Assembly (NCBI RefSeq): GCF_003627055.1
Contig: NZ_CP032624.1
Location: 2,604,001-2,668,000 of the forward strand
Direction: 5' to 3'
DNA: 64,000 nucleotides
DNA from: Gryllotalpicola protaetiae
GTDB lineage: Bacteria; Actinomycetota; Actinomycetes; Actinomycetales; Microbacteriaceae
Within the stretch, counting starts at the first letter, position 1. Each line of letters opens with the position of its first letter. The notes below the pieces were generated by a model. It worked only from the letters and a program-made list of their open reading frames with translations. It searched no databases and was not told the origin of the DNA. This document shows positions 7,622 through 17,045 of this stretch, piece after piece. A program made the position numbers and the translations under genes.

Positions 7622-10597
7622 ATGCTTCAGACAGTCACCGCCATCATCGTCGTCCGCAACGGGTCGGCGCGTGTGCAGCGCACACTGGAGTCGCTTCGCG
7701 CACAGACCCGCCGTCCCGATTCCGTCGTGGTGATCGAGACCGGCTCCGACGGCGACGTGACCCCCGCCGTCGCCGCATTCGTCCCAACGCAGCACCTCGC
7801 CACCAAAGAGAAGCTGAGCTTCCCGGCCGCCGTCGCGGCCGCTGTCAGAGCCCTCGACGCGCCCGTCCACTCCGAGCAGTGGCTCTGGCTGCTCGGCCAG
7901 GACACCGCGCCTGAGCCCGCCGCCCTGGAGCAGCTGCTCGCCGTGGGCGAGGTGTCGCCCTCGGTCGCCGTCGCCGGCCCGAAGCTCGTCGAGTGGGACG
8001 ATCGTGCCCGCCTGCGCGGCTTCGGCGTCACCATGACGAGGTTCGGCGCCACCGTTCCGCTCGTCGAGGACGAACTCGACCAGGGCCAGCACGACGGCAC
8101 CTCCGACGTCCTCGGCGTGCACGAGGCGGGCATGCTCGTGCGCCACAGCGTCTACACCGAGGCCGGCGGCCTCGATCAGGCTCTGCCCGTCGTCGACGGC
8201 GGCCTCGACTTCTGCGTGCGCGTGCGCCTCGCGGGGCACCGCGTCGTGGTCGCCCCCGGTGCGCGGCTCGCCATCGGGGGCGACGGCGTCGTCGGCCCGC
8301 GGCTCTCGCAGCGCACTGGGGCCGAGCGGGTCGGCCACCGGCAGCGCCGGGTCGCGCAGCTCCATCGGCGCATGGCCTACGCCCCGGGCGCCGCACTCGT
8401 GCTGCACTGGCTCACGCTCGTTCCCCTCGGCATCGCCCGCGCGATCCTGTGGTTGATCGGCAAGCGCCCGGGCGCCGTCGGCGGCGAGCTCGCCGCCGCG
8501 TTCCAAGCCGCGTTCGCCGACGGCCACCTCGCCGCAGCCCGGCGCAATGTCGCGCACTCGAAACGGGCCGGCTGGGCCGTGATCGCGCCGCTGCGCCTGC
8601 CGCCATCAGAATTGCGACGCAGGCGGATGCTCGCCCGCGAGGCCGCCATGACCGCAGCGCACGGAGAGTGGCGCGAGCTGGACTTCTTCGGCTCGGGCGG
8701 CGGCTGGGTGCTGCTGGCCGCCCTCGCCGGCTCGGTCGCCATCAGCGGCCGGCTGCTCGGCGCGAGCACGCTGGGCGGCGGCGGCCTGCTGCCGCTGAAC
8801 GACTCGGTTGGGCACCTGTGGGCGAGTGTCGGCTGGGGCTGGCGCGACGTCGGGGTCGGATTCGTCGGGCCGAGCGACCCGTTCCAGGCCGTGCTCGCCC
8901 TGCTCGGGACGCTGACCTTCTGGCAGCCCTCGCTGTCGCTCGTCGTGGTGTGGTTCGCCGCGATGCCGCTCGGGGCCATCGGCGCGTGGCTGCTCGCCGC
9001 GCGGTTCACCCGCCGCGCAGGCATCCGCGCCTTCTTCGGTCTCGCCTGGGCGTTCGCGCCGCCTTTGCTCGCCGCGCTCGCCGACGGGCGCCCCGCCGCC
9101 GTCCTCGCGCACGTGCTGCTGCCCTGGCTGATCTTCGCCGCCGTGACCGCACGGCGCTCGTGGTCGGCCGCAGGTGCGACTGCGCTGCTCGCCGCGGCGG
9201 TCGCCGCGTGCGCGCCGTCGCTCGTGCCCGCGCTCGCGATCGCGTGGCTGTTGTGGACAGCAGCGAGCGGACGCAGCGTCTTCCGCGCGCTGTTCGTCCC
9301 GCTGCCCGCGATCGCGCTGTTCCTGCCGCTCGCGCTCGCCCAACTCGCCGCGGGAACCCCCGTGCGCATCTTCGCGGACCCCGGCGTGCCCGTGCCGGGC
9401 GACTCGGCGTCGACCTGGCAGCTGATGCTCGGGTTCCCCGGCGGCGCGACCGGCGGGTGGAACTCCTTCGCGGACTCCCTCGGCTGGCCGGCGGGTGTCG
9501 TGGCCGTCGTGCTCACGGTGCTCGTCGCTCCGCTTGCGCTGCTCGCGCTCGCCGCACTGTTCCTGCGCCCCAGCGTGCGCACCGCGGGCGCCCTGCTCGG
9601 CGCGTTCCTCGGCCTCGCGACCGCGCTGCTGTGCGCGCAGACCGCTCTGCAGGTCTCCGGCGATCACGCTGTCGGGCTGTGGACCGGCTCCGGCCTCAGC
9701 CTGTACTGGCTCGGTCTGACCGGCGCCGCGCTGTTCGCGCTCGCCGGGCTCGGGCGGTTCTCCGTCACGCCGGCGTGGGTCGCGTCCATCGGCGCGCTGC
9801 TCGCGATCGTGCCGCTCGCCCTCGTCGGCGTGTTCGGCGGCGCAGCGGTGATCGCGAACCCGGCCGGGCAGCTGCCCGCCTATGTCATCGCGGAGGCGAC
9901 CTCTCAGCCGCGCACCGCGACGCTCGTCGTCACCCCGGTGTCGCAGGGCACCGTGACGGCCGGCATCGTGCACGGCTCGGGCGACACGCTCGATCAGCAG
10001 AGCACCGTGGCGTCGACCGACCCCGAGCTCTCGCCGAGCGACAGCGCCCTCGCCCATCTCGCGGTGAATCTCGTCTCACGCAGCGGCTACGACGCATCCG
10101 ACGACCTGTCGCGCTTCGGAATCGGCTTCGTGTTCCTGCACACGGGCGCCTCGCCCGGTCTCAGCGCCCGCTCGTTCGGTGATCGCGCCGCGACCGCGCT
10201 GGACGGGAACGCGCTGCTCGCGCGCGTCGGCACCACCGCGGCCGGCACGCTCTGGAGCACTGCCGCCGACGTCACGCCGATCGCGGTGCCTGCCGACCCG
10301 GGCGGATGGCAGCAGCCGCTCATCGTGCTGATGCTCGTCGTCGTGTTCGGGGTGTTCGCACTCCTCGCGATTCCGATCGGCAACACCGCAGCGCCGCGGC
10401 GGCGACCTCGCCGCCCGAAGAACGGCCGGAGCGGCCCGGGCGGGGCGGCGCCTGCGCGCGGTGCGACCGACGGTGAGGCATCGGATCAGCCCGATGCGGA
10501 TGCCGAGGTCGGCGCACCCGCGGCCCTCGAGCCACAACCGGACGAGGGGCTCGAGCCCGCCTACGCCGCCGTCGGCGGCCACGACGAGGAGGCCTGA
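7622..10597 (+). CDS. Family 2 glycosyltransferase fused to a large membrane region
   Basis: A 991-residue protein. Residues 1 to about 270 form a GT-A glycosyltransferase family 2 domain (TAIIVVRNGS at the start, the LLGQDTAPEP segment in the DXD position, and a GGLDQALPVVDGGLDFCVRV acceptor region). Residues from about 355 to 910 are a polytopic membrane region with a long external stretch. A charged, Pro-rich cytoplasmic tail ends the protein. Such fusions are found next to DUF5719 genes downstream of whiB2 in related actinobacteria and are thought to glycosylate envelope components. The sugar and acceptor are unknown. The stop lies three bases before the next start. Confidence 0.85.
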   Translation: MLQTVTAIIVVRNGSARVQRTLESLRAQTRRPDSVVVIETGSDGDVTPAVAAFVPTQHLATKEKLSFPAAVAAAVRALDAPVHSEQWLWLLGQDTAPEPAALEQLLAVGEVSPSVAVAGPKLVEWDDRARLRGFGVTMTRFGATVPLVEDELDQGQHDGTSDVLGVHEAGMLVRHSVYTEAGGLDQALPVVDGGLDFCVRVRLAGHRVVVAPGARLAIGGDGVVGPRLSQRTGAERVGHRQRRVAQLHRRMAYAPGAALVLHWLTLVPLGIARAILWLIGKRPGAVGGELAAAFQAAFADGHLAAARRNVAHSKRAGWAVIAPLRLPPSELRRRRMLAREAAMTAAHGEWRELDFFGSGGGWVLLAALAGSVAISGRLLGASTLGGGGLLPLNDSVGHLWASVGWGWRDVGVGFVGPSDPFQAVLALLGTLTFWQPSLSLVVVWFAAMPLGAIGAWLLAARFTRRAGIRAFFGLAWAFAPPLLAALADGRPAAVLAHVLLPWLIFAAVTARRSWSAAGATALLAAAVAACAPSLVPALAIAWLLWTAASGRSVFRALFVPLPAIALFLPLALAQLAAGTPVRIFADPGVPVPGDSASTWQLMLGFPGGATGGWNSFADSLGWPAGVVAVVLTVLVAPLALLALAALFLRPSVRTAGALLGAFLGLATALLCAQTALQVSGDHAVGLWTGSGLSLYWLGLTGAALFALAGLGRFSVTPAWVASIGALLAIVPLALVGVFGGAAVIANPAGQLPAYVIAEATSQPRTATLVVTPVSQGTVTAGIVHGSGDTLDQQSTVASTDPELSPSDSALAHLAVNLVSRSGYDASDDLSRFGIGFVFLHTGASPGLSARSFGDRAATALDGNALLARVGTTAAGTLWSTAADVTPIAVPADPGGWQQPLIVLMLVVVFGVFALLAIPIGNTAAPRRRPRRPKNGRSGPGGAAPARGATDGEASDQPDADAEVGAPAALEPQPDEGLEPAYAAVGGHDEEA

Positions 10598-10600
10598 GCC

Positions 10601-12025
10601 GTGGCGACCGATCGCAGAACGACGCTGACCCGCGCAGGCGTGCGCGTGCTCGCCGGTGCAGCCGGACTGGCCGCGAGCGCCGCGGTGGCCGTGGCCGCGT
10701 TCACGCTGCCGCTGCCGAGCGCCCAGGCGCAGCCCGTGTCACGCACCGTCACCCCCGTGCCGGCGGCGGCGACCGTCGCCTGCCCCGGCCCGGTGCTGGC
10801 GCTCGGGTCGAGCGCGTCCACCTCGGGCCTGTCCGCGCTCGGCGCGCCCACCGTGGTCTCCGGCGGCGACGGCTCGTCGCCGGCATCGATCGAGCTGACC
10901 GCCGCCGACGTCACGGGCGGAGGCGCCGGCCCCGGGGCCTTCCAGCAGCCGGCGTCCAGCGCGCAGCATGAGCCGCTGCTCGCCGCCGCGCAGTCGTACA
11001 GCGCGAACTCGGCCGATCTGCGCGGCCTGGCGGCGGCGAACTGCGCACAGCCCGACTTCGAGCAGTGGCTCGTCGGCGGCGCGACCTCGCTCGGTGCGAC
11101 GACCCTTGTGATCCTCACGAACCCCGGCGACGTCGCCGCGACCGTGAGCATCGACGTGTACTTCGAGCAGGGGAAGGCCGCAGCAGCAGGTGGCCGCGGA
11201 ATCGTCGTGCAGCCGCACACCCAGCACGCCGTGCCGCTCTCGGGGCTCGCACCGAACGCGCGCGCGACGGTCGTTCACGTGACGAGCACCGGCGGTACCG
11301 TGAGCGCCGCGCTGCAGGAGTCCGAGATCACCGGTGTGACACCGCAGGGTGTCGACTTCGTGGGGCCGACCGCGCCGCCGTCCAAGCATGTGGTGGTGCC
11401 AGGGGCGGTCGTGGTGCCCGCGGCCCAAGGCGCGGGCACCGCGGGAACCGACACGGGCGGTGGAGTGCCGGTGCTGCGCGTGCTGCCGATCGGCGGCAAG
11501 AACGCGAAGCTGACCATCGGGGTCAAGCCGGAGGGCGCCAGCGGCACGGGCACCGCCTCGACCGTCACCGTCACCCACGGCGTCGTCTCCGAGGTGCCGC
11601 TCGACAAGCTCGCGAAGGGCACCTACACCGTGACCGTGGAAAGCTCTGAGCCCGTGGTGGCCGCGGTGCACTCGACGACGACGGATGCCGCTGCCGGGTC
11701 GGATTTCGCATGGTACGCCGCCGCTCAGCCGCTCACTGGGCCGATCGCGATCCCGCTCGCACCCGGGCCCGCCGCCTTCCTGCACTTCGTGAATCCGACG
11801 AGCGCCGCGGTGACGTTGAAGCTCGAGGGGCCGGGCGGCAGCACGGTCGCCGTGCCTGCGGGCGCCTCGATCTCGCGCCCGATCTCGCAGCGCGGCGTCC
11901 TGACGGCGACCGACGCCCAGGGGCTCTACGTCACCGTGGGCTACTCGGCGCCTGGTCAGCTCGCCGGCTACGTCGCCTACCCGACGGGCGCGAGCGCGTC
12001 GGCCCTGACGGTCTATTCGCGCTAA
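10601..12025 (+). CDS. DUF5719-family exported protein
   Basis: A 474-residue Ala/Gly/Thr-rich protein with a signal peptide or signal anchor at residues 14-43 (ending SAQAQP) and an otherwise extracytoplasmic beta-rich sequence. The layout and position match the DUF5719 family, which is regularly paired with the GT2 membrane fusion. It begins at a GTG three bases after that gene, with GGAGG just upstream, so the two are co-expressed. A reasonable inference is that it assists or receives the product of the glycosyltransferase. No catalytic motif is recognisable. Confidence 0.75.
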   Translation: MATDRRTTLTRAGVRVLAGAAGLAASAAVAVAAFTLPLPSAQAQPVSRTVTPVPAAATVACPGPVLALGSSASTSGLSALGAPTVVSGGDGSSPASIELTAADVTGGGAGPGAFQQPASSAQHEPLLAAAQSYSANSADLRGLAAANCAQPDFEQWLVGGATSLGATTLVILTNPGDVAATVSIDVYFEQGKAAAAGGRGIVVQPHTQHAVPLSGLAPNARATVVHVTSTGGTVSAALQESEITGVTPQGVDFVGPTAPPSKHVVVPGAVVVPAAQGAGTAGTDTGGGVPVLRVLPIGGKNAKLTIGVKPEGASGTGTASTVTVTHGVVSEVPLDKLAKGTYTVTVESSEPVVAAVHSTTTDAAAGSDFAWYAAAQPLTGPIAIPLAPGPAAFLHFVNPTSAAVTLKLEGPGGSTVAVPAGASISRPISQRGVLTATDAQGLYVTVGYSAPGQLAGYVAYPTGASASALTVYSR

Positions 12026-12059
12026 CTGTCAGTCGCGTCGATAACCCGCGACCATGGGC

Positions 12060-12500
12060 TCAGAAGTGCCGGAACCGGTCGGGCGCGAGATCCCACGGGT
12101 CCTTGCCGAGGTATTCGGCGACCGCGCGGAACACGCAGCTCTCGATCAGCATGCGGCGGTGCAGCTCGTCGTTGCGGTGCAGCTTCGCGAGGCGCTCGAT
12201 CGGCACGCGGAACAGCGTGATGCGGCCGCGCCCGGCGTCGACCGCCCATCGCTCGACCTCCTCGGGGCCGAGTGCCCCGGCCGGGGCGGCGGCGATCTCG
12301 AAGCGGACGTCGCCCAAGGCGTCCGGCCACAGGCCCTTCAGATAGTCGGCACACGATGCGACCGTCATCTCGAAGAAGTCGATGCGCCCCTGCAGCAGCG
12401 GCAGGTGCGGCCCGGTGATCGGCCCGCGCACCCCGCGCCGCCCGTGTCGGTTGAGACGCGTGGCGGGGGCCGGGGGCTGCGCGCGGCGGGGTCGGGGCAT
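12060..12500 (-). CDS. Zincin-like metallopeptidase-family protein (Rv3259-like)
   Basis: A 146-residue protein with an Arg/Pro-rich N-terminus followed by a compact domain (FEMTVASCADYLKGLWP, ITLFRVPIERLAKL, ESCVFRAVAEYLGKDPWDL). This matches the metallopeptidase family encoded opposite DUF3499 in many actinobacteria (Rv3259 in M. tuberculosis). The helix normally carrying a histidine-glutamate pair reads HRRMLIESCVFRAV, so a complete HEXXH is not visible and catalysis is unproven. The ATG at 12500 is six bases after a TAGGAT -10, indicating a leaderless transcript. It converges with DUF5719. Confidence 0.72.
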   Translation of the reverse strand: MPRPRRAQPPAPATRLNRHGRRGVRGPITGPHLPLLQGRIDFFEMTVASCADYLKGLWPDALGDVRFEIAAAPAGALGPEEVERWAVDAGRGRITLFRVPIERLAKLHRNDELHRRMLIESCVFRAVAEYLGKDPWDLAPDRFRHF

Positions 12501-12506
12501 GCACGA

Positions 12507-12512
12507 ATCCTA
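12507..12512 (-). promoter_or_regulatory. Leaderless -10 element for the zincin-like gene
   Basis: TAGGAT on the minus strand, six bases before the ATG at 12500. Confidence 0.5.
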
Positions 12513-12578
12513 CGTCGCCCCGGCCCGCGGGGTGCCTGGCGCTCGGCGAGGCCGACGGCCCGCGTCGGCACCCTGGCG

Positions 12579-12584
12579 TAGTCT
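12579..12584 (+). promoter_or_regulatory. Leaderless -10 element for the DUF3499 gene
   Basis: TAGTCT, six bases before the ATG at 12591. Confidence 0.5.
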
Positions 12585-12590
12585 CGGGGC

Positions 12591-12803
12591 ATGCTCGACC
12601 GTCAGTGCTCCAAGTCGTCATGTCAGCGCGAGGCGGTCGCCACTCTGACCTACGTCTACGCCGACTCGATGGCCGTCGTGGGGCCGCTCGCGCCGGTGAA
12701 GACGCCGCACGGCTTCGACCTGTGCGCCGACCACGCGGATCGGCTGTCTGCGCCGCTCGGCTGGCAGGTCGTGCGGCACCAGACGCTCGGCAACGCGGGC
12801 TGA
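12591..12803 (+). CDS. DUF3499-family small protein
   Basis: A 70-residue protein of the DUF3499 family (Rv3258c-like), conserved next to whiB2 in actinobacteria. It has the family pattern: an N-terminal CSKSSC pair, ATLTYVYADSMAVVGPLAP in the middle and FDLCADHADRLSAPLGW with the third cysteine near a histidine. The Cys and His arrangement suggests metal binding, which is inference. The function is unknown. It is transcribed divergently from the zincin-like gene, 90 bases apart, and probably as a leaderless transcript. Confidence 0.88.
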   Translation: MLDRQCSKSSCQREAVATLTYVYADSMAVVGPLAPVKTPHGFDLCADHADRLSAPLGWQVVRHQTLGNAG

Positions 12804-12840
12804 CGCGCGGCCCGGCGGCCGATCGGCGCAGCAGTGCCCG

Positions 12841-13704
12841 TCAGCGGTCGGGGAAGGCGTTCGGCCGGCGCGCCAGCGTCGGCGTGAGAGCCGCGAGCCT
12901 GCGCGCCTCACCGTCGAGGGTGCGCACCTCGCGCGCACGCCGCGCCGCCGAGACCGCCCAGAGGAACGTCACGGCGTCGACGGCGGGCAGCGGGTGCACG
13001 AACGGCGCTACCTCGCGCGCCAGCTCGGCTGACAGCCCTGCGCGCGCCTGCGGCGACAGCCTGGCCTGCTGGGCGAGGAGCGCGCTCACCCGGCGCGCGA
13101 GCGGGTCGGGCAGCGCGGCGACGTCGGCCACCTGCGCCCATGCGGCGAGCTGCGGCGGCATTGCGAGCAGCGACGGCGTGAGCGCCGGCACCCGCTCGTA
13201 TTGCGCGTAGGTGCCGGCCAGCAGGTCGCCGATGCGCTTCGAGCGCCCGTTGAGCAGGGCGACGATCACGGCGAGCCCGCCGAGGGTCGCGTAGATCTCG
13301 ACGACTCCCGAAAGCGCCCGCACGAAGGCATGGCGGGTGCCTGCAGCGCCGCCGTCGTCGCGCACGATGCGCGCGCCGACGGCGAAGCGGCCGACCGAGC
13401 GGCCGTGCGAGGCGACCTCCCACACGATCGGGTACGCGAGGAACGCGAGCACGACGGCGACGACGCTCAGCGCGTTCTGCACGGCGTTGTCGAGTCGGTC
13501 GCCGAAGGAGGTGATGATGACGATCAGGCCGATCAGCACCGCGACCGAGCACGCCAGGTCGATGACGCCGGACAGGGCCCGCCATAGGAACCCGGCCGGG
13601 CGCACCGCGAGGGCGACGGCCTCGCCGGTGACGACGGCGTCGGAGGCCTCGTCGGCACGCCTGCCCGCCGCGAGCGGGATGACGGTCGGCGCGTCCTGGG
13701 CCAT
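12841..13704 (-). CDS. RDD-family membrane protein
   Basis: A 287-residue protein. Residues about 20-150 form an RDD domain with membrane helices (RPAGFLWRALSGVIDLACSV, then the SVGRFAVGARIVRDDGGAAG signature); the C-terminal half is soluble and Arg/Ala-rich. RDD proteins are membrane proteins of uncertain, possibly transport, function. It is divergent from a SpoIIM-family gene, and this pairing recurs beside MoxR-DUF58 operons in actinobacteria. The ATG at 13704 is chosen; one three codons earlier (13713) is equally possible. The much longer upstream frame runs antisense through the SpoIIM and MFS genes and is not real. Confidence 0.82.
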   Translation of the reverse strand: MAQDAPTVIPLAAGRRADEASDAVVTGEAVALAVRPAGFLWRALSGVIDLACSVAVLIGLIVIITSFGDRLDNAVQNALSVVAVVLAFLAYPIVWEVASHGRSVGRFAVGARIVRDDGGAAGTRHAFVRALSGVVEIYATLGGLAVIVALLNGRSKRIGDLLAGTYAQYERVPALTPSLLAMPPQLAAWAQVADVAALPDPLARRVSALLAQQARLSPQARAGLSAELAREVAPFVHPLPAVDAVTFLWAVSAARRAREVRTLDGEARRLAALTPTLARRPNAFPDR

Positions 13705-13722
13705 GGCTATCATCAAAGCACG

Positions 13723-14718
13723 ATGGACCTCGACGCCTACACCGCCGCCCACCGTGGCGAGTGGGAACGGCTGGCCCACCTGGCTGCGAAGCGGCGACTG
13801 ACCGGCCGCGAGGCCGACGAGCTGATCGAGCTGTTCCAGACGGGCTCGGCGCAGCTGTCGACGATCGCGTCGACGGCGGGCGAAAGCATCCCGGGCGAAC
13901 GCCTGTCGGTTGCGCTGTCGCGCGCGCGGCTGCGCTTCACCGGGGCATCCGACAACCCGTTGCGCGCGGTGCCGCGCTTCTTCGTGCTGCAGCTGCCCGC
14001 CGCGTTGTACCGCCTGCGCTGGGTGACGCTCGCGGTCGCCGTCGCCACCATCGGCATCGCGGTGCTGCTCGCCGCCTGGATCAACGGCGACCACGCCGTG
14101 CTCGCCGCACTCGCGAACCAGGCCGACCTCAAGAAGCTGGTCGACAGCGACTTCGTCGACTACTACCGCGAGAACCCCGCCGCGAGCTTCACCGGCCAGG
14201 TGTGGACCAACAACGCCTGGGTCGCCGCGCAGGCGATCGCCTTCGGCATCACGGGGATCTACCCGGCGCTCGTGATCATCCAGAACGCGGTCAACGTCGG
14301 CATCGACGCCGCCGCGATGTTCGCCTACGGCAAGGGCGACGTGTTCTTCTCGTTCGTGCTGCCGCACGGCATGCTCGAGCTCACCTCGGTGTTCGTCGCG
14401 GCGGCTGCCGGCTTCCGCATCTTCTGGGCGTGGGTCGCACCGGGCCCGCGCACCCGCAGCCGCGCGCTCGCAGAGGAAGGCCGCGCGCTCTTCATCGTCG
14501 CGATCGGGCTCACGATGTCGCTGTTCGTGTCGGGAATCGTCGAGGGCTTTGTGACGCCGTCGCATCTGCCCGTGTGGGCGAAGCTGCTGATCGGCGCGGG
14601 CGCGCTGCTCGCGTTCCTCGCGTACATGCTCGTCGTCGGCGGGCGCGCGGCGCGCGCAGGCGAGACGGGCGATCTCGACGAGGCCGATCGCGGCGCCACA
14701 CAGCTGGTGGCCGGGTAG
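13723..14718 (+). CDS. Stage II sporulation protein M-family membrane protein
   Basis: A 331-residue SpoIIM/DUF95-family membrane protein: a soluble N-terminal helical part to about residue 90, then five or six helices, including the family-typical NNAWVAAQAIAFGITGIYPA and FVLPHGMLELTSVFVAAAAG segments. The organism need not sporulate, because the family is widespread beside RDD, MoxR and DUF58 genes. The role is probably envelope-related but undefined. A TATCAT hexamer nine bases before the ATG is a possible -10. The stop abuts the next start with no gap. Confidence 0.85.
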   Translation: MDLDAYTAAHRGEWERLAHLAAKRRLTGREADELIELFQTGSAQLSTIASTAGESIPGERLSVALSRARLRFTGASDNPLRAVPRFFVLQLPAALYRLRWVTLAVAVATIGIAVLLAAWINGDHAVLAALANQADLKKLVDSDFVDYYRENPAASFTGQVWTNNAWVAAQAIAFGITGIYPALVIIQNAVNVGIDAAAMFAYGKGDVFFSFVLPHGMLELTSVFVAAAAGFRIFWAWVAPGPRTRSRALAEEGRALFIVAIGLTMSLFVSGIVEGFVTPSHLPVWAKLLIGAGALLAFLAYMLVVGGRAARAGETGDLDEADRGATQLVAG

Positions 14719-16008
14719 ATGGCGAATGAGACGGCGGATGCCTCGGCGGAGGCATCCCGCCTTCACAGTGTCTGGCGCAACCCGAACTTCCGGAGGCTGT
14801 GGGTCGGCGAGAGCCTGAGCCAGCTCGGCGAGAACCTCGGGACGCTCGCGATCCCGGTGATCGCGGTCATCATGCTGCACGCGACCGCGCAGGAGGTCGG
14901 CTTCCTGACCGCCGCGCAGCAGCTCGCGTTCCTCGTGATCGGGCTCCCCGTCGGCGCGTGGGTCGACCGGATGCGCAAGCGGCGGGTGATGATCACGGCG
15001 GATGCCGTGCGTGCGGGTGCTCTGCTGACGATCCCGGCGGCGTGGCTGCTCGGCGCGCTGCACATCTGGCAGTTGTACGCCGTCGCGGCGGTCGTCGGCG
15101 GGGCGACCGTGTTCTTCGACGTGACCTATCAGAGCATCGTGCCGCGGCTCGTGATCTCTGAGCACGTCGCGCCCGCGAACTCCGGTCTCGAGACGAGCGC
15201 GCAGGTGGCGCGGGTCGGCGGTCCCGCTCTGTCGGGCGCGCTGCTGGCCGTCGTCAAGGCGCCGCTGCTGCTCTTCGCGACCGCCCTCGGCTACGTCGCC
15301 TCGATGATCGCGGTGGCGACGATCAGGGACGAGGAGCCGAGGCGTGAGGCATCCGAGAGCTCATCGCTCTTCGCCGAGATCGGTGAGGGCCTGCGTTTCG
15401 TCTTCACGCACGATCTGCTGACGCGCATCACGATCAACACGGGCGCGATGAACCTCTTCGACGGGCTCATGACGACGCTGGTGCCGCTGTTCGTGCTGCG
15501 ACAGCTGCACTTCACGCCGACGGTCTATGGCGTCGTCGAGGGCATCGGCGCGGCCGGGGGCATCCTCGGCGCGCTCGCGACGCCGTCGTTGATGCGGCGA
15601 GTGGGGGAGGGCTCGCTGATCGTGTGGAGTGCGATCGCCAGCGGGATCGGCAGTGTGATCTTCATGCTCGCCGCGGTGTTCCCGACCGCCGCGATCCCGT
15701 TCCTCATCGGCGGCATGTTCGTGTTCAGCTTCACGGTGCTGAACTACAACATCGCGCAGGTGTCGTTCCGGCAGCGGCTGTGCCCGCCGCGGCTGCTGGG
15801 GCGGATGAACGCGTCGATCCGCTTCGTCGTGTGGGGGGTCATGCCGATCGCGGCCGCGCTCGCCGGATGGCTCGGCGGGTGGTTCGGCGTCGTGCCGACG
15901 ATGTGGCTCGGGGTCGGGCTGTCTGTCGTCGCCCCGATGGTCGTCGTGCTGTTCTCGCCGCTGCGCACGATGCGCCGGCTGCCGGATGGCGTCGCGTCGG
16001 TGGAGTGA
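14719..16008 (+). CDS. MFS transporter, EntS-type exporter family
   Basis: A 429-residue major facilitator protein with 12 predicted helices. The N-terminus (NPNFRRLWVGESLSQLGENL) and the loop AWVDRMRKRRVMITAD after helix 2 match the MFS_3/enterobactin-exporter-like group of drug or siderophore exporters. The substrate cannot be inferred. It starts on the base after the SpoIIM stop, so the two are co-translated, although a functional link is not evident. It converges on the aquaporin gene across a 129-base gap. Confidence 0.85.
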   Translation: MANETADASAEASRLHSVWRNPNFRRLWVGESLSQLGENLGTLAIPVIAVIMLHATAQEVGFLTAAQQLAFLVIGLPVGAWVDRMRKRRVMITADAVRAGALLTIPAAWLLGALHIWQLYAVAAVVGGATVFFDVTYQSIVPRLVISEHVAPANSGLETSAQVARVGGPALSGALLAVVKAPLLLFATALGYVASMIAVATIRDEEPRREASESSSLFAEIGEGLRFVFTHDLLTRITINTGAMNLFDGLMTTLVPLFVLRQLHFTPTVYGVVEGIGAAGGILGALATPSLMRRVGEGSLIVWSAIASGIGSVIFMLAAVFPTAAIPFLIGGMFVFSFTVLNYNIAQVSFRQRLCPPRLLGRMNASIRFVVWGVMPIAAALAGWLGGWFGVVPTMWLGVGLSVVAPMVVVLFSPLRTMRRLPDGVASVE

Positions 16009-16137
16009 CGCGCGGCCGGCGTCGAGCGATCTGTGCTCGCGAGGGCTCTGCCGGAGCCGCCGGCCGAGTCGCGGAGCCAGTCGACGTGTTGTCTCGCCGA
16101 AGGTATGGTGCCGACCGGCGCCAGGGCGCCAGGGCGC
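16009..16137. other. Convergent intergenic gap with GGCGCC tandem words
   Basis: 129 bases between the stops of the MFS and aquaporin genes. Three GGCGCC words at eight-base intervals lie near 16118-16138. Short self-complementary GC runs are present, but I see no clear terminator and none of the three dispersed repeat families. Confidence 0.4.
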
Positions 16138-16929
16138 CTACGCGACCGCGGTGAAGGTCTTGCCGAACAATGGGCGGTAGGTGAAGCCCGCGAGCAGCCC
16201 GCCCACGATCGGGAAGACGATGAACACCCACAGCTGGGCCCACGCCCAGCCGCCCCCGTAGACCGCCGCCGCAAGCGAACGGGCCGGGTTCACCGAGGTG
16301 TTGTCGACCGGAATGGTGATCAGGTGGATCAGCGTGAGCGCGAGGCCGATGGCGAGCGGCGCGAAGCCGACTGCGCCGATCTTCGCCGTCGTGCCGAGCA
16401 CGACGAAGACGAAGATCGCGGTGAAGACGATCTCGACGATGATCGCGCCGCCGAGCCCGAAGTGGCCGGGCGAGTGGTCGCCGTAGCCGTTCGAGGCGAA
16501 GCCGCCGTCGCGGGCCGCGGCGAAGAATCCGCTCTTGCTCGAGGCGATGGCGGCGATGATCGACGAGCCGACGATGCCGCCGACGAGCTGGGCGACGATG
16601 TAGCCGACGACCTCGTTCCACGGGAACCGGCCGGCGGCAGCGACGCCGAGGGTGATGGCGGGGTTGAAGTGGCCGCCCGAGATCGGGCCGAAGGCGTACG
16701 CCCCGACGACGACGGTGAGACCGAACGCGAGCGCGACCCCGAGGTGCCCGACGCCGAGCGAGTTGTGGGCGGCCGATGGGAAGTTCGCGGCCAGAATCGC
16801 GGTGCCGATGCCGCCGGCGACCAGCAGCAGGGTTCCGAGCGCCTCGGCGACGAGGCGGTTGAAGAAGCTCGACGACGGGTTCGGCTCGGGGATCGAGGGT
16901 TCAGCGGGGATGGCGGGCTCGGTGGTCAC
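16138..16929 (-). CDS. aqpZ: Aquaporin Z-type water channel
   Basis: A 263-residue MIP-family channel with six helices and both half-helix motifs: Asn89 in GGHFNPAIT and Asn214 in TSVNPARS. A Thr/Ser-rich pore context and lack of the glyceroporin Asp insertion favour a water-selective AqpZ type. The first 20 residues are a Pro/Glu-rich cytoplasmic tail. The GTG at 16929 is preceded by AGGAG at a normal distance. It stands alone and is not linked to glycerol genes. Confidence 0.88.
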   Translation of the reverse strand: MTTEPAIPAEPSIPEPNPSSSFFNRLVAEALGTLLLVAGGIGTAILAANFPSAAHNSLGVGHLGVALAFGLTVVVGAYAFGPISGGHFNPAITLGVAAAGRFPWNEVVGYIVAQLVGGIVGSSIIAAIASSKSGFFAAARDGGFASNGYGDHSPGHFGLGGAIIVEIVFTAIFVFVVLGTTAKIGAVGFAPLAIGLALTLIHLITIPVDNTSVNPARSLAAAVYGGGWAWAQLWVFIVFPIVGGLLAGFTYRPLFGKTFTAVA

Positions 16930-17045
16930 GATGCGCTCCTTGTTCCGACAGGAAGGGGCGCGTGCGTGCGTGCCCCCGTACGCGTGACATTAGCGACGGG
17001 CCGCGCTGGGCGGAACAGGAACGCCGACAGGCGCGAAATCCGACG

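Noticed and set aside
13705-15165. A 487-codon N-terminal extension of the RDD protein
   Set aside because: The extension is antisense to the SpoIIM and MFS genes and has shadow composition. The RDD homology starts after 13704.
16118-16138. The GGCGCC triplet as a terminator for the MFS or aquaporin gene
   Set aside because: GGCGCC is self-complementary, but the copies are too close for a stable stem with a loop and no T run follows.
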